A stretch of DNA of 64,000 bases from positions 97,674,214 to 97,738,213 of the forward strand of contig NC_056524.1 in the NCBI RefSeq assembly GCF_019175285.1. Reading direction: 5' to 3'. This stretch comes from Sceloporus undulatus. Its lineage: Eukaryota > Chordata > Lepidosauria > Squamata > Phrynosomatidae. A model generated the notes under the pieces. That model searched no databases. It was not told the origin of the DNA and was given only the letters and a program-made list of their open reading frames with translations. This document shows, in pieces, positions 1-31,180 of this stretch; the stretch's first letter is position 1; each line of letters opens with the position of its first letter. The translations under genes and the position numbers were made by a program.

Positions 1-478
1 TGTATAGCCTTTGCCCCTGAGTCCAGCTGCTGGATCTCAAGGTTCTAGACGAAAAACTAATTTGAAGTTTGCCTGCTCCTGCTTCTTAATCTTAATTCAT
101 AATGTGAAGTGTTCCTTATTTTATGCAAATCCAGTTTAGAAACTGAATTCCTATTTACAATTTTTATAAGATATAAGAGAAATCATATAACCTCTGTATC
201 CATTTGTATATATTTAGAGCACTGATAATTCTGTATGTTACAGTGGTTACTATGTTTTTGTTGGGGTGGCTTTTAATGAGTTTGATGGAAACCAGACTTG
301 ATTCATACCTTATTTGCTTGGTGAATAGAGAAATTGAATTTAATGTTAATTGAACTTGAAAATGGATGGGAGACTTACAAATTAGGCACAGATGCATACA
401 TTTTGATCAGTAGAAACTGACTTGGTATAAACATGCTTCTGTACCTATTTTTTATATTTCTTTGCAATTAATACACAG

Positions 479-610
479 ACATCTTTCTGCAAAATGATTT
501 CAAATGCACTAAAAATTCCAAAGACTCACAATATACCTGCAAATGACTTCAAGTTATTAAATCAATCTGAAGATTCATACTGGAACACAAATCCTGAATT
601 TTTGATGCAG
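479..610 (+). CDS. candidate internal exon of an unrecognised plus-strand gene
   Basis: A pyrimidine-rich stretch ending ATACACAG precedes 44 open codons (TSFCKMISNALKIPK to YWNTNPEFLMQ), then a strong donor CAG|GTATGT at 610/611. Only this one of the three frames is open. A second acceptor-like site (CTCCCCTCTTATAG) ends at 823; reading on there in phase gives ten codons and a TGA, with AATAAA at 965-970, so 479-610 plus about 824-990 could be the last two exons of a gene to the left. I do not recognise the protein. The W-x-x-NP-x-F pattern faintly recalls calpain beta-sandwich domains, which is speculation. Chance openness over 44 codons is not rare, so confidence is low. Confidence 0.3.
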
Positions 611-1445
611 GTATGTCAAATTAGCTTCAGTTTGTCAATTTTCTACAGTGATAGTTGTGTACTTTAGTACAAAGGAAGCAGAGCCAAATGGCTTTTTTCT
701 GTTCTCTGAGGAGAGTGACAAAATTGTCAGGCTTTGCTCTCTTCTGGGTGTCTAAAGAGCTACATAAGCTGCTTTGTTCAGTTTTCTTTGACTAGAATTA
801 ACATATTTCTCCCCTCTTATAGATTCACTTCATCACGAGCTTCCTACTGCTCTGAAATGTACGAGTTCAAATCCTGACTTAAAATATGCTGTGAATAATT
901 GACTGAACTTTGTGAAGGGAACCGGTAACACTATGAATCGACAATATTAGAACATATTTCAGAACAAATAAAGAATGGGAGGTGCATAGAACGTATCTCA
1001 GAGTCACCTCAAATATTCAGATTCTAACATCTCTACATCTGGCTGTTCACAAGGACAGCCAAATGTTAAGAGAACACAAACTGCTCCATGGAAGTTATCT
1101 TTTTAGAATACAAAAGGCACTGAAGTAGTTTCCAAGTGTTTACAAATGGTCTACCAAAAAAAAGGTAGAAAAGTGGTTACAATCCAACACAAGCCTCACA
1201 TTCTTTTCTGTTGATCATTACAAGCTCCTGGAATAACATAATGTGTTAATGCACTTCAAATGCTTATTGTGTGGGGAAAAGGCATACCTGTAAACTGAAT
1301 GCTGTATTTGCTAAGGACCATGAATAACTTTGAGCTGGTGAGAGAAAAATGTTAATAGATAAATATCTCAGTGTTTTGACTATAATTATGAATTCCTCCT
1401 TATCAGATGAAATGGCAGAGGGAGCCAATGAAGGAAGAAAAAGTA

Positions 1446-1756
1446 CAGGTTGAGTCTCCCTTATCCAGAATTCCAAAATATTTCAAAATCCAAAATTGTC
1501 CACATGGGTTTTTGATATAATGATACCTTTGCTTTGATGGTTCAAGGTACACAAATTTTATTTTATGACCAAAATGATTAAAAATAGTGTATAAAATTAC
1601 CTCCAGGCTATGTGTGTAAGGTGTATATATAAAAAAATGAATTTCATGTTTATATTTGAGTTACATCTCCAAGATATCTCATTATGCATATGCAAATATA
1701 CCAAAATACCAAACACTTCTGATTCCAAGCATTTCAGATAAAGGAGACTCAACCTG
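1446..1756. mobile_element. Tigger/pogo-like MITE, 311 bp
   Basis: The ends are inverted repeats: CAGGTTGAGTCTCCCTTATC on the left and its near complement on the right. TA flanks the left end; the right flank is CA, so the TA duplication has decayed on that side. There is no coding capacity. A second copy of the family begins at 23843. Confidence 0.7.
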
Positions 1757-2314
1757 CATCACTGGACAGTTTCTGAAAGTGATTTTAGAATCCTCAAATA
1801 AATCTGTCAAAACAACGCTGTTACCTAACTGAGATATAGAGAAGGAAAATCCAGTACAATTTTTGAAGTATATCTACATCCAAAAAAAAAAAAAAAAAAA
1901 AAAGGAAAGTGTATCACTCATGACACCTATGCAACTGAGCAAAGGAGGAGCCAATTTAGTTTATTCACACATCTGTAAAGTTTCAGGTAGTTCCTGCATC
2001 TTTATATGCCAGAATGCCTCAACCTTTTACTATAGGGGAAGCAAGACATTAGTCTTTGTACTAATGCTGTTCTTACCCACCTGCTGTGAAAGTTATAAGA
2101 TTATTCATTTAATACCATTAGATAGTTAAGCATGACAACAGTAGTCTTAGAAAAAGTGGAAAGAGAACACATAATTCATTTCAGATTCCTGCGAGGAATG
2201 AAAGATTTTGTTGTTCTCTGAGCTTATGAAGTAAAAGCTCTATGATTCCTTTGATCTAGAAATTGAAGGCTCTATCAACTTTTGGATCAGCCAGTCCCTT
2301 CCAATATCATGATC

Positions 2315-22536
<20,222 letters not shown>

Positions 22537-22539
22537 CCT

Positions 22540-22680
22540 CCTCCTCTGCCGCCTGCTCCTTTGCTCCTGCTCTGGCTGCGGAGCCAGGACCAGCCCGGGC
22601 TCTGCACCGTGACGTCACGCCCCGGCAGCATGACGTCATGCCCAGGCTGGCTCCGCCCAGGGGAGGGGCTAAAGGAGGCA
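22540..22680 (-). promoter_or_regulatory. NIPA1: NIPA1 promoter region, CpG-rich
   Basis: The first 140 bases upstream of the NIPA1 ATG are GC-rich with many CpGs. They hold two CRE palindromes (22610-22617 and 22631-22638) and a GC box (CTCCGCCC, 22651-22658). No TATA box is evident. The transcription start cannot be placed exactly but should lie between about 22540 and 22610. Confidence 0.65.
22610..22638. promoter_or_regulatory. tandem full CRE sites
   Basis: Two perfect TGACGTCA palindromes at 22610-22617 and 22631-22638, 21 bases start to start (two helical turns), about 75-100 bases upstream of the NIPA1 ATG. CREB/ATF proteins bind this motif. Whether they do so here is inference. Confidence 0.7.
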
Positions 22681-22737
22681 CTTTCCTCCTCCTACTCCTC
22701 CTTGCAGCCTTCTCAGCTCCAGCAGTTGCAGCTTTGG

Positions 22738-23230
22738 TTTAGGAATGTCCTCCATCAGGTCCTACATTGGGTGGTCGTGGGCCTTCTCCATCTGGTCCCC
22801 CCTGAGCCAGGATAGTCAAGAAGACCAAGTCCAGGGTGACCACTTGTCCTCCTTTTCCAAGACATGTCCTCCATTTCAACTCTCTGTCCAGGATGAATGT
22901 CATTGATCTGAGTGTTTTTAGCTTTGGTTTAGTGATGTCCTCCATCAAGTCCTACATTTGGTGGTGCCTTGTCCATCTGGTCACCCTGAGCCAGGGCAGC
23001 CCAGAGGACCAAGGAGTCCTCCTTTTCCAAGACATGTCCTGGACATGTCAACCCTCTGCCCAGGAGGTCCTATTTTGTGGTGTCTTGCCTTCTTTTGCAG
23101 TGAGGAGAACATCTGGTCACCCTGAGCCAGGACAGCTAAGGAGAAGACCAATGAGGTCCTAAGACAGATCAAGCCCAGAGTGACATCAGGTCCTTCTTTT
23201 CCAGGACATGTCCTCCATTTCAGCATTGAA
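22738..23230 (-). repeat. GGAGGACAT repeat cluster, reversed
   Basis: GTCCTCCATCAGGTCCTACA, CATCTGGTCACCCTGAGCCA, CTCCTTTTCCAAGACATGTC and TCCATTTCAACTCTCTGTCC recur two to three times. They are the complement of the motifs at 21690-22240. A further plus-oriented unit follows at about 23440-23540. Confidence 0.6.
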
Positions 23231-23395
23231 ACCCACTGAGTGACCTTGAACAAGTCACACGCTCTCCGCCTCAGGGAAAGGCAACGGCAAACCTCCTCTG
23301 AACAAATCTTGTCACAAACAAACAAACCATGATATATTCGCCACAGGGTCGCCATAAGTCAGAAATGACTCGAAGGCACACAACATACACACACA
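23226..23395 (+). mobile_element. MIR/CORE-like SINE, head missing
   Basis: AAACCCACTGAGTGACCTTG, AACCTCCTCTGAACAAATCT and AGTCAGAAATGACTCGAAGG belong to the family. It continues into an ACAACATACACACACA tail. Confidence 0.7.
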
Positions 23396-23842
23396 TTACA
23401 CAGTAATTATAAATATAAATTCATTCTGCTTGGTCGTGCTCACAATGGAGGATATTTTGGAATTCTTCCTGGACAGAAGGCTGAAATGTAGGACATGTCA
23501 TGGAAAAGGAGGACATCTGGTCCCCTTAGCCAGATGGTTTGACTCCATCACGGAGGACACAGGCCTGGGTCTGCAGGACCTGAGCAGAGAGGTAGAAGGA
23601 TGGAGGTCTTGGAGATGTCTGGTCCACTGGTCACCATGAGTCAAAGTCAACTCGGGGGGCAGTTAACAACAACACGTACAACAACAGGTAGCAGCAGATA
23701 CTAGTTACAGCCTGGTGTGGTCAGGAGGAGGTGTTGTCCCTGGGCTTTTCAGAGTGGAGTATGCTTTGAAAACTTACTTTAATTCACAGGTCTGCAACTC
23801 TGTTGAGTGTGGGAAAATGGGTACAATTTAATGCCAGTTGTA

Positions 23843-23889
23843 CAGGCTGAGTGTCCCATATCCAAAATGCTTGGGAGCATTTTGGATTT

Positions 23890-23937
<48 letters not shown>

Positions 23938-23975
23938 CTGAATTTGGAATATTTGCATAAACATCATGAGACATC
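23843..23975. mobile_element. Tigger-like MITE copy with (TA)n expansion
   Basis: Begins at TA|CAGGCTGAGTGTCCCATATC, the same family as 1446-1756. It is broken by (TA)n at about 23892-23935 and resumes with GGAATATTTGCATAAACAT. Confidence 0.55.
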
Positions 23976-24439
23976 ATGGGAGTTTATCACACAGGAGGGA
24001 AGTGCCCAAATCCCGTGGATAGATGGAATTTAAATCCGTGTATATCCTGCAAAAGCAGAATTGTTTTCAGATGCCATCGCACAATCCTGTCCATCAAGAT
24101 TTACCTTCATTCAGGCTGGGTGTGTCAAAGTCAGTTTCACCATGCGTCAATAACTGTGTTGAAAAGAAGGAGCAATATGTGTTTAAATCCTGTTCAGAAA
24201 TGGAGCAAAAGCAAAGCCTGATGTATTTAGGTTTTTGGAGACACAGATCTGCCTTGGGGTGGAACCACTGCCTGACATGGTGACTACTAATGGCTGTACC
24301 CCTGGAAAAAGTGTGGTCCCAGGACCATTTTTGCAGGCTCCAGGAATGCCTGAACATGTTTCCTGGGTGGGGTGAGGCCGGGCAATTTTGCTGGATCAAA
24401 TTAGGCTGCTTTTTAAAGCATTTTAAAATTAGTATTTTC

Positions 24440-25310
24440 AAATTAGGTTTATTATATCACACTTTTCTCCCAACCATGGGCCCCAAAGTGACCGAATGCA
24501 GCCATTGTCACTTCAATAAAGTGGGAAAAGGCTACGCTGAAATAAAGTGCAATGTTTATCATTTAAAAAAAACACTCAATGTTTACCTGCTTTTGATGTT
24601 TGGAGGTTGATACAGGGAAGAGCTTTAATGTAATCTGTTGTTCATTAGTCACATGTTGTTTTTGTGTTTCTATGTAAAGAAAAACTAGTGAAGGAATGGC
24701 AGACTAGTTTTGAATGTTGAGCTGCCAATCTGAGCCTCTGTGAGTCAGATCAGGTGCACAGCCACACCTCTGACACTGGAGGCATGACCATGACCTCCCA
24801 GACTTTGCTTCTGATCCATGACCCTTGATGTCCCAGAATGTGCACTTGCAGCATCCCCTAGTGGTTGCAGCCAGTTCTGCAGCTGGAGACCCAGCTTCTT
24901 TCCCTTTCCTGTGTAGGGTGAGCTTTTCTCAAAATTTAGTAGCCACGGTTTTTCAGTCCAGACAAAATGGTCAGTAATGCTTACATTAACTTTTTGGCTT
25001 TTCTCACAGCACACCAAAAAGGGAGGAGGTGGAAAAAGGTAAGGTTCACATCAGTAAGCTGATTTTATGCATATACATATATGAGTGTATGTCTGTGTAT
25101 GATTTATATCACACTTTTCTCTCAACATGGGACATAAAATGGTTGAATGCAGCAATTGCCAATACAATAAAGTGGAAAAAGGCTACACTGAAATAAAGTG
25201 CAATATATTTAATTTTAAAAACCCAATGTGCTTTTGATGTTTAGAGTTTGATAAAGGACAGTTTTAATGTAACCTGCTGTTCATTAGTCTGGCTTTGTGG
25301 TTTTTATTAT
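24440..25310 (+). repeat. two copies of an unassigned repeat, about 640 bp apart
   Basis: 24440-24680 and 25085-25310 share, in the same order and direction, ATATCACACTTTTCTC, CTGAAATAAAGTGCAAT, CTTTTGATGTTT and CTGTTCATTAGTC. The start resembles the 3' ends of LINE-type repeats in squamates. Divergence between copies looks considerable. Confidence 0.5.
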
Positions 25311-25932
25311 GATTTTAAGTGTGATTATGATGTAGCCCTAGAGAGATAGCCCTACCAAAAAGTGGGACTAAAACTCTTTCCAAACACTTATTTGTTTCAT
25401 CCAGGCCCTTCCTCAATCCCGTTTCAGGATTTTACTTGGACTTGTGGATTTAGACCTGTTTCCCTAACACTCAGTTATTAACACGGCTACAATTCCACTC
25501 AAAAAAATTTAAGACAAAAACAAATAACTTGAGCAGCTTAGCAGCAGCATTAACATAATATTAATAATACTTACTAGTTGCACTGAATGTGATTTGATAG
25601 TATAGTAGAGTTAGAACGGGGGCTGGAAAAACTTGAGGGTGAGCAGAAGTTGGTCTCTCTTTCAGAGTAATGTATGCCACTAGATTTTTGTGAGGATGAA
25701 ATTAGGGAGGGAAAGAGAACTATGCATCTCACCCTGAGCTCCCTGGTGGGAGGGCAGGAGGAAAATGTTGTAATAGATTGTGCAAGGGAATAACAATGAA
25801 CTGTGCATATAGAGTTACTAGTGGAGAGGTTTTCACCCCAACAGCTGGCATTTTGACTCGTCCATTCCCATGCCCACTGTATGCTTAAACACACAGGCAA
25901 GCATTACAGAAAGCTTAGCAGTTGCACTAAGT

Positions 25933-27199
25933 CAGTGGTCCCCAAATTTTTTTTTGCGACTGCCCTCTTTCCTCTTGGGTGACAACCCTAGCGCTCCTGT
26001 ATGCATATTTCTTGATATTAGGTCTACTGTTCTACACTATATTCAAAACAACCAATCTTGGTTGCTACTCCCTTTGCCACCCAGTCAGCCTAGGAACAGC
26101 AATTGTACATCTGGCTGAGCAGCAACCAAGAAGCCTTTTGCCTATGCCAGCCTTGTGGTAAAGGCCACTGCAGCAGCAAACAAAGAGGAGACAAGCTCCA
26201 CATGCTAAAAGATGGTCAACTGTTTATTACTGTTTTAAAAGCCCAATGCGTTTTGGCCAAACTAGGCCTTCCTCGGGGGGCCTTCGGAAGAATTCACTGG
26301 AGTTGTGAACACTCTCCAAAATACAGGACCATAGAGATCAAAGGGCCAGTGCAGGCAAGAGGCCTCTTGGTTGCTGCTCAGCTAGCTACTTGGTTGCTGC
26401 TCCCAAGGTGCAAAAGGAGAAGCTTTTCCCTGTTGAGGAAGGACTCTCTAGCCTTCTTTATTGGGAGAGAGGGGGAGGCACATTGTATATATAGGGAGTT
26501 ATAGAGACCATATGCTTTGGTCTGAAGACTAGTGTGGACAAGGGAATTTTGTGATTTTAACTACAAGAGCCACACTCCAAGGTAAAGGGCCCTTTCTAAG
26601 AACTGACCCTAGATACTTCTTCCCCTGCTTCCTCAGAGATTCCCTCACATAGCATCAAGTGTTTGCTCCCCCCAAAACTTTGTTTCTTCTGCTACCTCTT
26701 CTCTTGGCCTGTCCAATAAGAAAGCAGGAACAGCACCACAGCTCCAATCAGCCAGCAAAGTCCTGGCAAATCTCATAAATCTTAAGCAAGGCCGCAAATC
26801 TGAATCCTCCTTTTTGCTGCCACTTCTCCTCAGCCATCATGTGGTCTAACTCCTTGCTCCAGTCAGTCAGCCTGTCTCAAAATGGTGCCACTCTGAACCA
26901 CAGAGTGCTTTGCAAGAGTTTCCCAGCTGCCACTACTAGTGAAAGATGCAGCTAAGAGAGGTGAAGAGCGGGAAACACCACCATACAAAGTGAGGCTGTG
27001 TGATGGTTTCAAGGGCCGCTGAAAAAATGTTTCATGCGACCTTCATTCCCACCATGGTTTTAAACGCCACTGGTTCCCCTTTTCTTTCTTGTGCACCAAT
27101 ACTTTGATTGAATGCCCCCCTGCTGACTCCTTTCCCCCTCACCCCCTCAATCTTTCCACTGCCCCCAGGAGGGCATACCACCCACTTTGGGAATCACTG
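25933..27199. mobile_element. non-autonomous hAT element, 1.27 kb
   Basis: The left end CAGTGGTCCCCAAA and the right end TTTGGGAATCACTG are inverted repeats. Both flanks are the identical 8-mer CACTAAGT (25925-25932 and 27200-27207), a hAT signature. Inside are direct and inverted blocks around GGTTGCTGCTC and no transposase that I recognise. Open frames here, one of 133 codons, look accidental. Confidence 0.8.
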
Positions 27200-27630
27200 C
27201 ACTAAGTGAACAGCAATTGTTTCCTCCAAAATCGGCTTGCACAGGGCTGCTGTTGCCAAAAGGTAACTCTTGCAAGGATCTTTTCTTTCAACAAATAAAT
27301 TAACTTCCCTAAAACATTTCAGAGGTCACATAAGTACTGATCCCTTTGGCAGTTGTAATGCCTGTGCTGGTCCAGGAAGTTAGGCTGATTTCCATCAGTT
27401 CCAGCTCTGCTATTTTTTATCTTGAAACCATTTTGAAAGCCAGCATTAGAGAAGAGTGCCAACCAAAGTGAGAAAGCTTTTCACATTTGAGCCATTTCAA
27501 AATGCTCCCACGAAGGACATTCCATAGAGTTACCCATTCGTCTTCTAGATTTCTATTGAGATTAGTCTGCACAGTACAGCTTGCCTTCACCAGGTGTTAA
27601 AATATATGGTGGTGACAGAGAAGCACATTA

Positions 27631-27735
27631 CACTTGTCCATCCACATTCACTGGGTTTAGGGGCACAAGACCCCCATGAATGTGGAAAAACTGCAAATAA
27701 ACAAAACAATATGTTTTTGCCTGAGAGAACACCTC
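27631..27735 (+). mobile_element. fragment of a TA-flanked MITE
   Basis: TA|CACTTGTCCATCCACATTC and CCCCCATGAATGTGGAA, then CCTGAGAGAACACCTCT match the left 110 bases of the complete element at 47164-47529. The rest is lost. Confidence 0.65.
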
Positions 27736-28211
27736 TTCTAGTTTAGCATTTTGTTCCCATCTGGGCCAACCAACCAGATGCCTATGGGAAGCCCACCAAG
27801 AAGATATGAGTGTAATAACACCCTCTTACCCGTTGTCTCCAGTAACTGGTACTGAGAGGCATACCTGTTTTGATCCAGGAGGTCATATATAGTCATTAAT
27901 TGCCTTTCTCCTTCATGAACATCTATGCAGCCCAATTTTATGCATGTATACTTAGAATCAGTAGTTCGCTATTCCTAAAAACAACAACTGTTCATAGTGT
28001 TGCAGTGATAATTGAGATCACTAGAATTTCAGAATATACTTGTATTAAATCAATCAGTATTTATACAAATGAGCCACATATTATTCTCTGTGAACTCTAT
28101 TTCATTTCCACATATACTGTAAGATGGATTTGGTCAAGTAGGTAAAGTGTATTGGACTTTGGAAGGAGAAAAAATCCCAAAAACCTGCCTTAAGGAGACT
28201 TGCCTGAGGGT

Positions 28212-28410
28212 ATCATCACAGCAGTTATATGGTTCTATTTTAACTGCCTTGGATGCATTTATGGAATCCGAGGATTTGATGTTGGTGAGGTGTTAGGGTT
28301 CTCCGGTTGCAAATTCTAAATGCTCTTCCTAAACTGCAAATCCCAGGATTCCATAGGATTCGGTCATGAAAATTAAAGTGGAACCAACGTGCCATAGTTG
28401 TGTGCTGTGA
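28212..28410. mobile_element. palindromic MITE, GTGTAGATGCAGC family, diverged
   Basis: TTTTAACTGCCTTGGATGCA and CTGCAAATCCCAGGATTCCA then AATTAAAGTGGAACCAACG align with the family at 11518. The termini are worn. Confidence 0.5.
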
Positions 28411-28896
28411 AAGGGCCCCAGTCAGCAGTTTCCCATTATGAGATTCCAAGGACAAAATCCAGCATTAGGGTATCATGTCTCAGTGGCTGGGTAAATGGCA
28501 ACATGCACTCAACAGCTGCAACATTTGGTGCCATTCTTTCTAGGGTGGACAGCCTGTGTAACCATCTTAACTACAGGACACATGACATGTGCAAGGTTTT
28601 TCTAGGTGTTGTGCTAGTAGTGCTGGAAGGCTGGCTGCCAACACAAGAAGAGTTTGTTTCCAGGCCCTGTGTTGGTACTCCACCCAGTGGCAAGATGAGC
28701 CCAAGTACATGTACCTAACATCTCTCTCCTCCAAGAGAGAGGACCTGCCCTGCAGTGAAGCCTTTGTAACATTAATATTGTGCACGTGAAACAAACAGCC
28801 AATGAATTGTCATATCAGTTGGGAATGGTAAAAATGGGTGCCAGAGTGTCACTCATAAAACTGAAAATTTCTCCTCTTCTATTCCACTTCATCTGA

Positions 28897-29128
28897 GATT
28901 TTTTGTTGTTGTTGTTGTTCTGTACCCTCAAGTTGTTTCTGAGTTATGGTGATCCTATGGCGACCCTATCATGGGGTTTTCTTGGCAAGTTTCTTCAGAG
29001 GGGGTTTGGCATTACCATCATCTGAGGCTGAGAGAGTGTGACTTGCCCAAATCAGTCAGGATTTACATGACCAAGCTGGGATTTGAATTCTGGTCTCCAG
29101 TCTCAAACCACTACACTACACTATCTCA
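28897..29128 (-). mobile_element. MIR/CORE-like SINE, reverse, near full length
   Basis: (TTG)n, CCCTCAAGTTGTTTCTGAG, GGGGTTTTCTTGGCAAGTTT, TCTGAGGCTGAGAGAGTGTG, then the head TTTGAATTCTGGTCTCCAG and AAACCACTACACTACACT. Confidence 0.75.
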
Positions 29129-29798
29129 CCTGAGATTTACCACTCCCCAAATTGGAAACTCAGGGAAGAATAGCAATTCCCAGTGCCCTCAAACTTGGCA
29201 ACCCTAGTTTTAACCACCCATTCTAGAAGATCAGAATAACATTGCCCATCCAGAAGAGAAGGCAACTTAATACATTGGCCAGATATTTGCCATTTAACTT
29301 CAGAATGTCATGCTAAAAATATTGTGATATATGGTGCGCACATTATGGCAGCCCTGCTAACCTCTTGAACATATGGGATCTTTTGTTTTTGTGTTGACTA
29401 AATAAACCTTACAGCCAATTTCCCTTACTCTCTCTTTTTCTTTGGTGCGTTCCCTCAGGATATATCCATGCTTGAACTGGGAGGAAATGACAATGTGATT
29501 TCATTTCAGGTTAGGCCTGATGTGATGATGTCAAATGAAACTAAATGGGATGGTTTTCCTGTTGAATCTACTCTGTTTCAAGCACTCTAGATTTATCTTA
29601 ATGCCAGTAATTTTATGCTCTAAAATCAGTGGCATTGCTTGCACTAACTGGAATTGACCTTAGAAAGTAAAGAGAGAGTACAAATGGTAGTGACTGACAT
29701 GTTATTTCGTAGTGTAAAATGTAAGCTTTGAAAAGAGCAGAACATATGTGGCAACAAGCCAGCAATTGTAATTCTTCATCAGATGAAAAGTGATTTAA

Positions 29799-30101
29799 GG
29801 CCCCATTCACTCTGACCTTTTTGCACTGGAAGGAACTGGGAAGATTCAGTTCCCCCCAAATCCCTCCGGAAGCAAGTGTTTACTACCTCAATCGGGATAT
29901 TTTAACCCTGAATGCCCCCAATGCTCCTGCGGAGAAATTTAAAAACCTCTTGTATGTGTGTGTGTGTGGATGTTGTGGGTATTTGGGTCACTGCAGGTTA
30001 TGAATCTTCCCTTGGCCCCGTTTTCAACCCCAAAATGCAATTTAATGCCATTTCTGCATCCTGCATCCTCCCTTCTTGCCACCCCAGAATGCCTCATACA
30101 C

Positions 30102-30148
<47 letters not shown>

Positions 30149-31180
30149 TCCTCACCTTGGAATGCCAGAAAAGGATGCCATGCATCCTTTGCTCAGCTAC
30201 CCCTGAATTCCTTACAGACAGTAGCAAAAGCATTCTGTATCAATTTGCCAAATTGGAAAGAGAAGTGTTTGTAACATTTGCATTGTAGCATTTGCATAGA
30301 AAAAAAAGCCTTTTACAAAGTGCCTTGCTGCTGGAAGCAAGGAAATGAAAGGGAAAGTGAACAGTCAGGCAGGCACATTCTATCTATATATCTATCTACC
30401 TGTAGCAAAAAACATGCGCATAGTCTGTCAAAAATAATTTAAAAAAAAAAGAGAGAGAGAGAGAGAAAGCTGCCTGGTGTGAGAGCGGAGGCTTGCTCTG
30501 TCCTGTGCCCTCTCTCTGACCTAATTCCCTCCCCTGAACTTGACCTTCATCCTGCTTCTTCCTCCTCCTCCTCCTCCTCCTCCTCCATCACCAATTCTCT
30601 TGGCACCCTTTGGCTCCTTCCTTCTCCTTCTCCTCCTGCTCCTGCTCTGCTACCTGATTGCCCTCCATGGCCCCCTTCTTCCCCCTGGCTCCTTCATCCT
30701 CCTCCTCCTCCTCCTCCTCCGTCACTTTCTCCATTTCCTCCCCTGCCCTCCCTCTGACTGCTCTTTGCAGCCCCCGTCAGTCACCCCGATTCCCCCTTTT
30801 TTGCAGCCTGCCACCCTGATTTCCCTTTTTTGCATCCTTCCTCCGGCTCCTTCCTCCAGCTCCTTCCTCCTCCTCCTCCTCCTCCTCCTTCGCCCCAATG
30901 AAGGGGAGGGAATGTTCTGTCCAATGCCCTCCCTCTGACCTAAATCCCTCCCTTGAACTTGCCCCGATCATGATTGGGGGCAAGTTCATATTAGTCGAAC
31001 CCAGATTTTTTTCAAAAGATACAGCTTTTACCCTGATTCCAAATGACCCGCGCTAAGGGGCATTTGCCCCAAAACGGTTGTGGAAGCCATGGATTTGCTT
31101 GTGAGAGATTTGGGGCGAATATGAACTTCACATGCATAATTGGTTCCTGATCCGGGGTAAAAGGTAGTCTGAATGGCCCC
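29799..31180. mobile_element. large MITE-like element, 1.38 kb, simple-sequence rich
   Basis: Ends GGCCCCATTCACTCTGACCT and, read inward from the right, GGGGCCATTCAGACTACCTT are inverted repeats. The interior carries (AAT)n at about 30104-30146, a GA run near 30450 and three CCT-rich tracts (about 30555-30590, 30690-30722, 30865-30892). No transposase is seen. The target duplication is unclear. Confidence 0.55.
30104..30146. repeat. (AAT)n microsatellite
   Basis: About 14 AAT units inside the 1.38-kb element. Asn, Leu or Ile runs in open frames here come from this tract. Confidence 0.9.

Larger units (their letters stand above)
1..2314. other. 3' flank of NIPA1
   Basis: Apart from the candidate exon (479-610), this holds a Tigger-like MITE (1446-1756), an A-run of about 22 bases near 1880 and AT-rich DNA with no recognised gene. 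It probably includes NIPA1 3'UTR next to 2315. NIPA2 would be expected further left by vertebrate synteny, but no NIPA2 exon was recognised here. Confidence 0.6.

Noticed and set aside
26103-26504. 133-codon open frame
   Set aside because: Lies inside the non-autonomous hAT element and shows no transposase motif.
30479-30938. Long Pro/Ser/Leu-rich open frames
   Set aside because: They are CCT-type simple repeats within a transposable element; no domain and no splice or start logic.
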